Shown piece after piece: positions 36,601 to 45,430 of a stretch of DNA of 64,000 nucleotides. The notes under the pieces were generated by a model that was not told the DNA's origin, did no database searches, and saw nothing but the letters and a program-made list of their open reading frames with translations. Position numbers and translations under genes: made by a program. The stretch comes from Paramarasmius palmivorus (taxonomy: Eukaryota > Basidiomycota > Agaricomycetes > Agaricales > Marasmiaceae), in the NCBI GenBank assembly GCA_037176845.1, contig JAYKXP010000175.1:1-64000 (forward strand), in the 5' to 3' direction. Each line of letters opens with the position of its first letter. Positions within the stretch are counted from its first letter, which is position 1.

Positions 36601-38180
36601 AGTAGGAGCACCTGTCCTATTTGCTAAGAAGAAAGACGGTACTCTTCAGCTATGTGTGGACTATAGGAAACTCAATCTGGTCATCCAAAAGAACCGTTAC
36701 TCTCTTCCCTTGATCAGAAACCTCATCAACCAGCTCAGAAAAGCCAAAGTGTTCACCAAGTTGGATCTGAGGGCTGGATATAACAATGTCTGCATTGCAG
36801 GGGGTCATGAATGGAAAACGGCTTTTAGAACACACTATGGTATGTACAAGTACATGGTTATGCCATTTGGTCTCACAAATGCACCTTTCCATTTTCAACA
36901 CTTTATGAATGACATCTTCCATGACATGTCTGATGTCTTTGTGATCATCTATTTTGGATGACATTCTGATCTATTCCGAGACCAAGGAGCAGCATAAGGA
37001 CCACATTAAACAGGAACTGCAATGTCTGCAGGACAATAACTTGCATGTGAAACCTGAGAAATGTGAGTTCTACACAGACAGTGTAGAGTACCTTGGTGTC
37101 ATTGTCTCTCTGAACAGAATTTCAATGGATCCAAAGAAAGTGGAGATTATCAAGTTGTGGCCAACCCCGCACAATGTAAAGGACATACAATCCTTCCTTG
37201 GCTTTGCAAACTTCTACAGGAGATTCATAGATAACTTCTCAGACATAGTCAAGCCAATGATGAGGCTGCTGGGAAAGAATGTACCTTGGAAATGGAATGA
37301 ACAACACAATTCAGTTTTTGCCCTATTAAAGGAGGTGTTTACCAAAGCTCCCATCCTTCAACATTTTGACCCAGCTTTACCGATTATTCTAGAAACTGAT
37401 GCTTCTGACTATGCCATTGCCTCCATTATTTCCCAACCTCACCTGGACACAGGAGAAATTCATCCAGTAGTGTTCTATGCATGATCTATGGGTCCAGCTG
37501 AGTTGAATTACGACATACACAATAAGGAAATGTTAGCCATCGTAGAGGCATTCAAGCAATAGAGAGCATACCTAGAAGGAGCCAGGCATACTGTGCAGGT
37601 CTACACTGACCACAACAACCTCCAGTTCTTCACTACAACAAAACAGCTTAGCTGACAATAAGCATGATGGAACAAGTTTCTTTCCGGCTTTGACTTCATC
37701 ATCAATTACAGGCCTGGAAGACTTGGGGCGAAACCAGACACACTCACCAGATGCCCTGATGTCTATCCCAAGAAGAGCAACCAGAAATCAGCTAACACTA
37801 TGAACAAACAAGCATTCTTGCCCCCTGAATAACTCATGGCTAGCTTGTTGCTTAATGAAGAAGCCCTACATAGCCGAATTCATAAGGCAAAGAGAGACAA
37901 CCATTGGGAGAAGTTGGTGGAGTCATTGGAAGCAGAACACCCTAGCAAGTACACTCTGGACAATGGTTTACTACAGAGGAGAGGACTTATCTATGTTCCC
38001 AATGATCCACATCTGAGGTTGTTGGTGATGCAGCAGCACCATGATCCATTTCCTTCAAGGACACCCTGGCATATATAAAACTAAGGCACTCATCATGAGG
38101 ACCTATTACTGGCCAGGTATAAAACAGGATATCAGACAATACAATTTATCTTGTTTCAAGTGCAACAGAACCAAGATTCA
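36601..38180 (+). pseudogene. Ty3/gypsy reverse transcriptase, RNase H and integrase zinc region
   Basis: The frame resumes [20 protein letters not shown], then [13 protein letters not shown] and [20 protein letters not shown]. The active-site motif (Y-L-D-D) is split by a one-base frameshift near 36953, after which [13 protein letters not shown] and YRRFIDNFSDIVKP follow. RNase H starts at about 37393 (LETDASDYAIASII). Stops after FYA (37482), FKQ (37560) and QLS (37652 onward) fall where the family has arginine, tryptophan and arginine/glutamine. The HHCC region ends in KCNRTKIHW-like sequence (about 38152-38180) and is cut by the DIRS elements. Confidence 0.9.
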
Positions 38181-38416
38181 TTGGGTTTAAACGAGGGGTT
38201 TACACAAAGGCAATCGTCGGTGAGTCAGTCACCTATGCCTTTGCATCAACCCCAACTCACTCTCTGCTTCAGATAGTGAGGAACCCTCGATACATGTCTC
38301 GTCTCGACACCGTATGGTGTCTCGTAGTCATCGAGACTCGACAGCGGAGGCATTGAGCCTCGATCAGTTTCATCCCTAGTATTTATCTATCCTGTACTCC
38401 TGGCGGACACCCTAAT

Positions 38417-38498
38417 CTTATTTCTTTGTCCGCCAGGTAAGTCTAATGGTTACGATACAGTTTTTAGTGTTCTTACCTTATTTCTTTGTCCGCCAGGT
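38417..38498 (+). promoter_or_regulatory. DIRS leader: 22 bp direct repeat bordering an intron-like segment, plus hairpin
   Basis: CTTATTTCTTTGTCCGCCAGGT occurs at 38417-38438 and 38477-38498. A GTAAGT donor starts at 38437 and a CAG acceptor ends at 38496, so a 60 nt intron could be removed with both splice sites inside the repeat. The first copy also pairs with CCTGGCGGAC at 38399-38408 to form a 10 bp stem. The arrangement lies 50 bp ahead of the gag start and is repeated in copy 2. Confidence 0.55.
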
Positions 38499-38548
38499 CT
38501 TTTGTTTTTCGTCTATTCTGAATATATCATATTCCATCGACACATTCT

Positions 38549-39727
38549 ATGTCTCACAATGCCGAACCTCCTAGACCGACTGGAGGATCACCCTCGTCCT
38601 CTCGAGCTCCCCACACCTTCGGAGCCTCTAGCTCAGAACAACCCACCTTTGACCAAGAAGTTATCACTGAAGCGCAAAGCTTCGTTGACAAATATAGACA
38701 AGGTGTCATCTCTCGAGTCAAGGCTGAAGCAGCCATCGAAGTTGTCCTCGAACGAGGAGCCAGTAATGCTGGGACATCATACACTGCAGACCTACGCCAA
38801 CCCTACCTCGACCAGCTGGACGCTCACGACAAGACTCTCTGCGAAGCGCAAGTTCAGGGAGAAACACAGAATGGTGAATCTGCCACAATTCCCACTCCTG
38901 ACACAGTCCCTCGGACAAAGCGAAAACGTACAGACGACGATAGCTCAGACTCATCCTCTGACAACGACTCAGATGAAGAAGAAGCGCCGCGTAGACGACG
39001 GAAGCGAATCGACAAGTCCAAACTCGCTTGGAAAGTCAATTCCGACTCACACGAACTCAGAGAGCCCGTCCGCCTCGTCGTCACGCAACTCGAAAACTTC
39101 TCTAGAGACCCGAAGGAAGCCTTACGTCTTCTCAGGTCCAGCGGATCAGCTCCTACCTTCCCTAACCAATCATGGAAAGAACTCCTTGAAGGATCGTTCC
39201 TTGATTTCGATGTCATCAACAAGGAACTTTTCGGAGGAGGCATCATTTCAACCGAAGAAGACTGGAGCAGAGTCTGGAGAGTTGTTGAACAGGCTATGGG
39301 ATTCGCTTTCCTCAAACAAGGACCAGAACTCCGAACGTATGGAACCTACATCTTGGACTTCTTCCTTCAATTCAAGTCCGACCACCACGGCAATGTTATC
39401 AACTTCGACCGTGCCGTCCGCCACTTTATCGCCAATTCTAGAGACGTCTTATTTAGTGATACCCATCGATTCACACATCTCGAGAAGTCTTACCTCAGTC
39501 CTGGAGGCAAACACTATGTCGAACCCGCCATGTCTTCTCGTGGATCACGAAGGCCGAATAGCAACCGTTCCAAGTCGTCCGAGGAAGTCTGCCGCAACTG
39601 GAATAATGGAAACTGTTCCAAAGGTGCGGAACCTTGCCCTGGAGGACGGAAACACGTGTGTAGCACCTGTGGAGGAGCTGACCACCGCCGGAAGGACAAG
39701 AAACAGTGTACCAAACCTGCGGTGTGA
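38549..39727 (+). CDS. DIRS Gag-like protein
   Basis: 392 residues from ATG 38549. The N-terminal part is helical and charged (SFVDKYRQGVISRVKAE), with a serine/aspartate-rich run at about 130-145 and an RRRRKR basic patch near 150. The central part (WKELLEGSFLDFDVINKELF, VVEQAMGFAFLKQGPELR) resembles capsid-like regions of fungal DIRS Gag. Near the C-terminus is a cysteine/histidine cluster (CRNWNNGNC, CPGGRKHVCSTCGGADH and KKQC), probably nucleic-acid binding. It would form the particle that packages the element's RNA. The frame is intact and codon use is regular. Confidence 0.85.
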   Translation: MSHNAEPPRPTGGSPSSSRAPHTFGASSSEQPTFDQEVITEAQSFVDKYRQGVISRVKAEAAIEVVLERGASNAGTSYTADLRQPYLDQLDAHDKTLCEAQVQGETQNGESATIPTPDTVPRTKRKRTDDDSSDSSSDNDSDEEEAPRRRRKRIDKSKLAWKVNSDSHELREPVRLVVTQLENFSRDPKEALRLLRSSGSAPTFPNQSWKELLEGSFLDFDVINKELFGGGIISTEEDWSRVWRVVEQAMGFAFLKQGPELRTYGTYILDFFLQFKSDHHGNVINFDRAVRHFIANSRDVLFSDTHRFTHLEKSYLSPGGKHYVEPAMSSRGSRRPNSNRSKSSEEVCRNWNNGNCSKGAEPCPGGRKHVCSTCGGADHRRKDKKQCTKPAV

Positions 39728-41786
39728 TGCCCAGGTCGGTACTCCTGCTCTTGATTCCTCTGTGGTAACGTCTTCTGCCCCGTCAGCTAGTGCTCCTATA
39801 TATACCCCTAATCCATCTCTGTTTGACTTCTACTCTCCATGTTCCGATGACGTCTTCGAGTGTCAATCCTGTGTCCCAAGGTATCTACGTGGTTATGCCT
39901 GGCGCGACTCCTCATCTTCCTCCAGTATCACGGCGTACATGACGGAAATCGATTCCCCTTTACCCCGCCCACCTCCCAAAGAGTTCCAGAATGAATCAGT
40001 CCTCCGAACGATCGAGGAGAACCCTGACCTTTTTCACGTGTCGACAGAGATCAACGTCGACGAGATGGAGCAATTGTTGACGGGATCTGACACGTTGTCC
40101 CCTAAACATCCTAATCAACCGTTCGTCCAGTCTGTGATGACAATGCTGCGCGAAGGATCCTGGCCATGGGCTGATACCCATCATGACGATGGCTACCCTC
40201 TCACACACAGCAACTCCGAGTTCCATCCAAAGACAGAGCGAGAACGGAAGTTCCTTGAGGATTATAGTCAGGCTGAAGAACTTGCAGGACATCACTCTCG
40301 TGATTTCGGCTCTGACCTCCTTGATGGCATGTATAGTACGCCTGTCCTGTCCGTTCCAAAGCCACATTCCGACGACCTTCGCCTTGTTCATCACATGAGC
40401 TATGGGGAATTCTGTCAAAATTCGATGATGGATCGTTCACAGACCAAGGGTGCTCGCCTCGATACCCTCCATAACTTCACAGCTGCTCTCCTTCGGTATA
40501 AGCGTGCCAACCCTACTACGGAGCTTGTAGCGTTCAAATCAGATGTAGCAGGCGCGTTTCGGTTGTGTCCCATTCATCCGTTGTGGCAGATTAAACAGAT
40601 TGTGACGACCAATTATCCATCTGTTGAGGACGTGGAGAGCAACGTGGACCGTGGACCCCTTAAACATCGAGTAGATTGGAGATGCTCCTTTGGGAGTTGT
40701 GCTTCACCACGTACCTGGGCGTCTGTGATGGGCCTTGTCTTGTGGATTGTGCTCTTCATTTTTGGGCTTAAGGACATATTCGCATACGTCGACGATAACT
40801 TTGGATGGGAAGAGGCTACCAACTTTGTTCTCTACGCTCCTTATGGGATCATGATGCCAGCAAAGCAGGCTGCACTGTTACGTATTTGGGACCGACTTGG
40901 CATCCCACACAAACGCCGCAAACAACTCCACGGAAAGATCTTGGAAATCATTGGATTCTTAGTCGATGTTAATAGGTTGACAATCACCCTTCCTCAGGAT
41001 TCTAAAACAGATCTTATAGCGGCTGTACAGCGCTTCATTGACTCGCCTAACCAACGCCAGCAACTCTACGAATGGCAACAACTGGCTGGGTGGATTTCCT
41101 GGTCTTTGAACGTCTTCCCACGTTTACGTCCCGCTCTTTGCCATGTGTATCAGAAGATGTCGAAGAAGGGTGATAGGTGGGGCTATGTTCACCTCAACAA
41201 TGCTGTCCGCGATGATCTTCATTGGTTTCTGAAGCATGTTTCTAATTCCAATGGTGTCTACCTTTTTGACTCAGTGGACTGGAATCCTGTTGCTGACTGT
41301 GACTTCGAGATACGGTGTGACACCTGTCTTGAGGGCATGGGTTTTTGGTCTCCCCGCATGTCATGGGGTTGCTATAGCCAGGTTCCGATCGAGATGTCTC
41401 ATGATCCGAAGATCCTCTTTTGGGAGTCGGTTTCAGTGTTGAGTGCGTTGGAATGGTTTGTGCGCATTGTGTTGAAGGCTGCACCACAACTCTTCCCTTC
41501 GGACCGCCCAATTCGCTTGACCATACTTACCGACAACTTCAACACTGTGCATATCTTCGATACCCTTGCGGCGGATAGCGGTTATAACGACCTCCTAAAG
41601 GCCGCCGTCGATCTTCTGATCAAGCACAACATCGATTTACGTGTTGTCCACATCCCTGGCGAGGAGAATGACGTTGCAGATGCAATTTCTCGCCATGACT
41701 TCGATCACGCCTATGCAATTCAAACGAACCTTGTCATTTTCCCTTTTCAACCCCCTCATTGTGTGCTGGGGGCAGCCAAAAAATGA
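38559..41786 (+). CDS. DIRS reverse transcriptase-RNase H polyprotein
   Basis: The frame is open from at least ATG 38559, 10 nt after the gag start, although the recognisable domains begin only after gag. RT motifs are TPVLSVPKPHSDDLRLVHHM (about 40339), VAFKSDVAGAFRL and FAYVDDNFGWE (YVDD at about 40785). The RNase H part has an acidic CDFEIRCDTCLEGMGFW region (about 41300), ILTDNFNTV and IPGEENDVADAISR. There is no protease. Whether the upstream 390 codons overlapping gag are translated is unclear: RT could instead be reached by frameshift or reinitiation. Confidence 0.85.
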   Translation: MPNLLDRLEDHPRPLELPTPSEPLAQNNPPLTKKLSLKRKASLTNIDKVSSLESRLKQPSKLSSNEEPVMLGHHTLQTYANPTSTSWTLTTRLSAKRKFREKHRMVNLPQFPLLTQSLGQSENVQTTIAQTHPLTTTQMKKKRRVDDGSESTSPNSLGKSIPTHTNSESPSASSSRNSKTSLETRRKPYVFSGPADQLLPSLTNHGKNSLKDRSLISMSSTRNFSEEASFQPKKTGAESGELLNRLWDSLSSNKDQNSERMEPTSWTSSFNSSPTTTAMLSTSTVPSATLSPILETSYLVIPIDSHISRSLTSVLEANTMSNPPCLLVDHEGRIATVPSRPRKSAATGIMETVPKVRNLALEDGNTCVAPVEELTTAGRTRNSVPNLRCDAQVGTPALDSSVVTSSAPSASAPIYTPNPSLFDFYSPCSDDVFECQSCVPRYLRGYAWRDSSSSSSITAYMTEIDSPLPRPPPKEFQNESVLRTIEENPDLFHVSTEINVDEMEQLLTGSDTLSPKHPNQPFVQSVMTMLREGSWPWADTHHDDGYPLTHSNSEFHPKTERERKFLEDYSQAEELAGHHSRDFGSDLLDGMYSTPVLSVPKPHSDDLRLVHHMSYGEFCQNSMMDRSQTKGARLDTLHNFTAALLRYKRANPTTELVAFKSDVAGAFRLCPIHPLWQIKQIVTTNYPSVEDVESNVDRGPLKHRVDWRCSFGSCASPRTWASVMGLVLWIVLFIFGLKDIFAYVDDNFGWEEATNFVLYAPYGIMMPAKQAALLRIWDRLGIPHKRRKQLHGKILEIIGFLVDVNRLTITLPQDSKTDLIAAVQRFIDSPNQRQQLYEWQQLAGWISWSLNVFPRLRPALCHVYQKMSKKGDRWGYVHLNNAVRDDLHWFLKHVSNSNGVYLFDSVDWNPVADCDFEIRCDTCLEGMGFWSPRMSWGCYSQVPIEMSHDPKILFWESVSVLSALEWFVRIVLKAAPQLFPSDRPIRLTILTDNFNTVHIFDTLAADSGYNDLLKAAVDLLIKHNIDLRVVHIPGEENDVADAISRHDFDHAYAIQTNLVIFPFQPPHCVLGAAKK

Positions 41787-42772
41787 CACCATCCATCTCT
41801 CGGGGTGCGAGACAGCCTCCTCGTAAACCCTGGTCCGTCGAGGAACTAATCCGCAGACGGAATATTGCCTTGGGCATGTCCATTGACACAACTACTCGCT
41901 CCACTTATTCTTCAGCTCTGAACTCATATCTCACCTTCTGCGAACTACATCACTTTCCCATCGACCCCACTCCCGACACACTATCCTTCTTTGTTGTTTT
42001 TATGTGCTCGCACATTGACCCTGACTCTGTTGGTGGATACCTATCTGGTATTGTCCATGAACTCCGCCCCTTCTACCCCGACGTGAAGAAAAACCGCGAC
42101 CACCATCTTGTGTCCCGTACCTTGAAGGGATGCAAACGTTTATACAAGAAACCGACTTCACGGAAACTTCCCCTTTCGGTTGACAGCATCCGTGAAAGCA
42201 TGGATCAGTTGCCTGCCAACCCGAATTACGACGACCTCCTGTTCAACACCATGATGGCAACGGGTACACGTGGGCTCCTTCGTCTAGGAGAGATGACATG
42301 CCCTGATTTAGTGCGTCTTCGTAACCCTCGCAAATACTCCCTGCGCTCGCGTGTAGAGTTCCTTGAGGATGGCTTTTCATTTTGGCTTGAGACGCACAAA
42401 ACCGACAAAGCTTTTGAAGGTGCTCGCATTGTCATAATCTATCACCCGCGGATTGATGTCCCTGGCATTTTTCGCTGTTACCTAAATCGTCGTGATGGTC
42501 GCTTCCCTCTCAATCCCTTCCTCTGGGTGACTTCGGCCGGTAAAGTCCCCACTCGATCGTGGTTTATGACCCGCTTCCGACGTTTCTGCTTGGACCGTAA
42601 ATTTGGCGGCCAATCAATGCGTGCTGGTGGTGCGACGTTCTTAGCAGAGTGCGGTACACCTCGAGAACTCATTCAAGGCATTGGACGTTGGTCGTCTGAT
42701 GCATTCAACATCTATATCCGGAAGAATCCAGTTCTACTGCAAACTATCGTCTCGTCGGCGTCGTTGTCATGA
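41783..42772 (+). CDS. DIRS tyrosine recombinase
   Basis: The ATG at 41783 overlaps the RT stop as ATGA, suggesting coupled reinitiation. The 329-residue protein has the N-terminal DNA-binding part (TTTRSTYSSALNSYLTFCEL) and a catalytic part with arginine in TRGLLRLGEM (about residue 160-166), QSMRAGGATFLAE (about 279) and GRWSSDAFNIYIRK, whose tyrosine near residue 310 should be the nucleophile. The histidine usual before the second arginine (HSLR-type) is glutamine here (QSMR). It would integrate the circular cDNA without a target duplication, matching the junctions seen at 38181 and 44616. Confidence 0.85.
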   Translation: MTPSISRGARQPPRKPWSVEELIRRRNIALGMSIDTTTRSTYSSALNSYLTFCELHHFPIDPTPDTLSFFVVFMCSHIDPDSVGGYLSGIVHELRPFYPDVKKNRDHHLVSRTLKGCKRLYKKPTSRKLPLSVDSIRESMDQLPANPNYDDLLFNTMMATGTRGLLRLGEMTCPDLVRLRNPRKYSLRSRVEFLEDGFSFWLETHKTDKAFEGARIVIIYHPRIDVPGIFRCYLNRRDGRFPLNPFLWVTSAGKVPTRSWFMTRFRRFCLDRKFGGQSMRAGGATFLAECGTPRELIQGIGRWSSDAFNIYIRKNPVLLQTIVSSASLS

Positions 42773-42949
42773 CACGCCGCTCCCGTCATCATTCATCATC
42801 TTTTTATCCTTCTTTTCCACTTCCTTCGTTTCTTCCCTTAGCATATTAGCCATCGGTTCGCGGCGCCCCAGATATTCTATAAATCCCTTGGGCCGGCGGC
42901 CCGGTGTTGCTACTTATCAAGGACGAAAAACGAACCTCCAGACGATTGG

Positions 42950-44616
42950 TTGGGTTTAAACGAGGGGTTTACACAAAGGCAATCGTCGGTGAGTCAGTCA
43001 CCTATGCCTTTGCATCAACCCCAACTCACTCTCTGCTTCAGATAGTGAGGAACCCTCGATACATGTCTCGTCTCGACACCGTATGGTGTCTCGTAGTCAT
43101 CGAGACTCGACAGCAGAGGCATTGAGCCTCGATCAGTTTCATCCCTAGTATTTATCTATCCTGTACTCCTGGCGGACACCCTAATCTTATTTCTTTGTCC
43201 GCCAGGTAAGTCTAATGGTTACGATACAGTTTTTAGTGTTCTTACCTTATTTCTTTGTCCGCCAGGTCTTTTGTTTTTCGTCTACCCACCCGTATTCATT
43301 TCTTCATTACCTCTCCCTATTGTACATCATGTATCTACGACGGGGCGCCATCGGTTCGCGGCGCCCCAGATATTCGGCGCTTCTTCTTCATCTGAGTCGT
43401 TGTCAGAGGATGAGTCTGAGCTATCGTCGTCTGTACGTTTTCGCTTTGTCCGAGGGACTGTGTCAGGAGTGGGAATTGTGGCAGATTCACCATTCTGTGT
43501 TTCTCCCTGAACTTGCGCTTCGCAGAGAGTCTCGTCGTGAGCGTCCAGCTGGTCGAGGTAGGGTTGGCGTAGGTCTGCAGTGTATGATGTCCCAGCATTA
43601 CTGGCTCCTCGTTCGAGGACAACTTCGATGGCTGCTTCAGCCTTGACTCGAGAGATGACACCTTGTCTATATTTGTCAACGAAGCTTTGCGCTTCAGTGA
43701 TAACTTCTTGGTCAAAGGTGGGTTGTTCTGAGCTAGAGGCTCCGAAGGTGTGGGGAGCTCGAGAGGACGAGGGTGATCCTCCAGTCGGTCTAGGAGGTTC
43801 GGCATTGTGAGACATAGAATGTGTCGATGGAATATGATATATTCAGAATAGACGAAAAACAAAAGACCTGAAGTCCAAGATGTAGGTTCCATACGTTCGG
43901 AGTTCTGGTCCTTGTTTGAGGAAAGCGAATCCCATAGCCTGTTCAACAACTCTCCAGACTCTGCTCCAGTCTTCTTCGGTTGAAATGATGCCTCCTCCGA
44001 AAAGTTCCTTGTTGATGACATCGAAATCGAGGAACGATCCTTCAAGGAGTTCTTTCCATGATTGGTTAGGGAAGGTAGGAGCTGATCCGCTGGACCTGAG
44101 AAGACGTAAGGCTTCCTTCGGGTCTCTAGAGAAGTTTTCGAGTTGCGTGACAACGAGGCGGACGGGCTCTCTGAGTTCGTGTGAGTATCACGAAGGCCGA
44201 ATAGCAACCGTTCCAAGTCGTCCGAGGAAGTCTGCCGCAACTGGAATAATGGAAACTGTTCCAAAGGTGCGGAACCTTGCCCTGGAGGACGGAAACACGT
44301 GTGTAGCACCTGTGGAGGAGCTGACCACCGCCGGAAGGACAAGAAACAGTGTACCAAACCTGCGGTGTGATGCCCAGGTCGGTACTCCTGCTCTTGATTC
44401 CTCTGTGGTAATGTCTTCTGCCCCGTCAGCTAGTGCTCCTATATATACCCCTAATCCATCTCTGTTTGACTTCTACTCTCCATGTTCCGATGACGTCTTC
44501 GAGTGTCAATCCTGTGTCCCAAGGTATCTACGTGGTTATGCCTGGCGCGACTCCTCGGGCCGGCGGCCCGGTGTTGCTACTTATCAAGGACGAAAAACGA
44601 ACCTCCAGACGATTGG
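42950..44616 (+). mobile_element. DIRS element copy 2, deleted and internally inverted
   Basis: The 1,667 bp unit follows copy 1 head to tail. 42950-43282 repeats the copy 1 left end with one visible difference (G at 38345, A at 43114). It then contains an insert with GCGCCCCAGATATTC, a block in reverse orientation (about 43376-43866, matching 38497-38987), a second reversed block (about 43869-44187, matching 39063-39360), a direct block (about 44190-44555, matching 39545-39935) and the right end (44556-44616). No complete gene remains, so it is non-autonomous. Confidence 0.9.
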
Positions 44617-45244
44617 TAGGCGAAAGCTGTTGGGAACTCTTGGACCATTGCCCATATCCTGGTCATCTATCACAGTTGATTACATTGTTGACTTGCCTAT
44701 ATTTAGCACGTTTGATGCTATAATGGTGGTAGTCTGTCAACTAACCAAGCAGGCTGTATTCATATCCTGCAACAAAACCGACAACACTGTCCAGCTGGCA
44801 AAGTTATTTATCCATCATATGTTCTCAAAACATGGCCTGCCCATTCATATCATCTCTGATTGAGGAACAATGTTTGCTTCCCAATTCTGGAAGGAAGTAT
44901 GTAGAATGCTGGGGGTAGAAATTTGGTTATCCACTGCCTATCATCCTGAAACCAATGGGCAGACAGAACGTACCAACCAATCTTTGGAACAGTATCTATG
45001 CCTTTACGTGAACTATCAGCAGGATGACTGGGTAGACTGGCTGCCCATAGCTGAGTTTGTGCACAATAACAATTCCAACGATTCCACAGGCATCTCCCCA
45101 TTCTTTACAAACAAAGGTTACCATCCAATAATCTCATTCAATCCAAACAACTCCCAGGTACCCACAGCTTCAGAGTTTGTGCAAGAAGTTCTTCATCAAT
45201 ATCTACAGAAACAACTTCAGTCAGCTATAGCGCAGTACAAGTAA
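44617..45244 (+). pseudogene. Ty3/gypsy integrase core
   Basis: Resumes directly after the DIRS pair: RRKLLGTLGPLPI, SSITVDYIVDLPIFSTFDA (first aspartate), HGLPIHIISD followed by TGA at 44861-44863 (arginine expected), then MFASQFWKEV and YHPETNGQTERTNQ (glutamate). It ends QSAIAQYK at 45244. The C-terminal chromodomain-type region is missing. With 36601-38180 and 35456-35657 it forms one pol split by two insertions. Confidence 0.9.
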
Positions 45245-45430
45245 GGCCCAGCATGGGTGGTCCTGCGGGTGGTCTAGGACTCTCCCACACCCATACCCAC
45301 TGTGGGTTTCACCCATTCCATGCCTGGTGGGTTGTGGTGATATGCCTGACTTTAATCACTTCTTTTCGAATGCAAATATGCTAGTTTTGCACTTTATCAT
45401 TGTTGCATAAACCCATAATGGTTATAGAAG
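45245..45430. other. GGGT/ACCC-rich junction sequence
   Basis: The stretch after the truncated integrase has CCCAGCATGGGTGG and CCCACACCCATACCCAC. A similar GATGGGTACGC-type sequence lies on the minus strand near 46990-47020 beside the hAT transposase. It may be a hAT terminus, but no target duplication was found. Confidence 0.3.

Larger units (their letters stand above)
38181..42949 (+). mobile_element. DIRS-type tyrosine-recombinase retrotransposon, copy 1, coding-complete
   Basis: The 4,769 bp unit starts TTGGGTTTAAACGAGG and ends CCAGACGATTGG. Three overlapping coding regions (Gag, RT-RNase H and tyrosine recombinase) are free of stops. There is no protease or DDE integrase, which is the DIRS layout. 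Ends are unequal: a short inverted match (CAATCGTC near 38211, GACGATTG at 42941) is the only terminal symmetry I see, unlike the long inverted terminal repeats of DIRS-1. A second unit follows directly at 42950. Confidence 0.9.

Noticed and set aside
38502..38558. Start of the 1,094-codon frame at 38502
   Set aside because: It begins at TTG, not ATG; the first in-frame ATG is 38559, so that was used.
41759..41782. Start of the recombinase frame at 41759
   Set aside because: This is TTG; the ATG at 41783 overlapping the RT stop is a better start.
43327..44357. Two minus-strand long frames as real genes
   Set aside because: They are the inverted gag and pol pieces of DIRS copy 2, fused by rearrangement.
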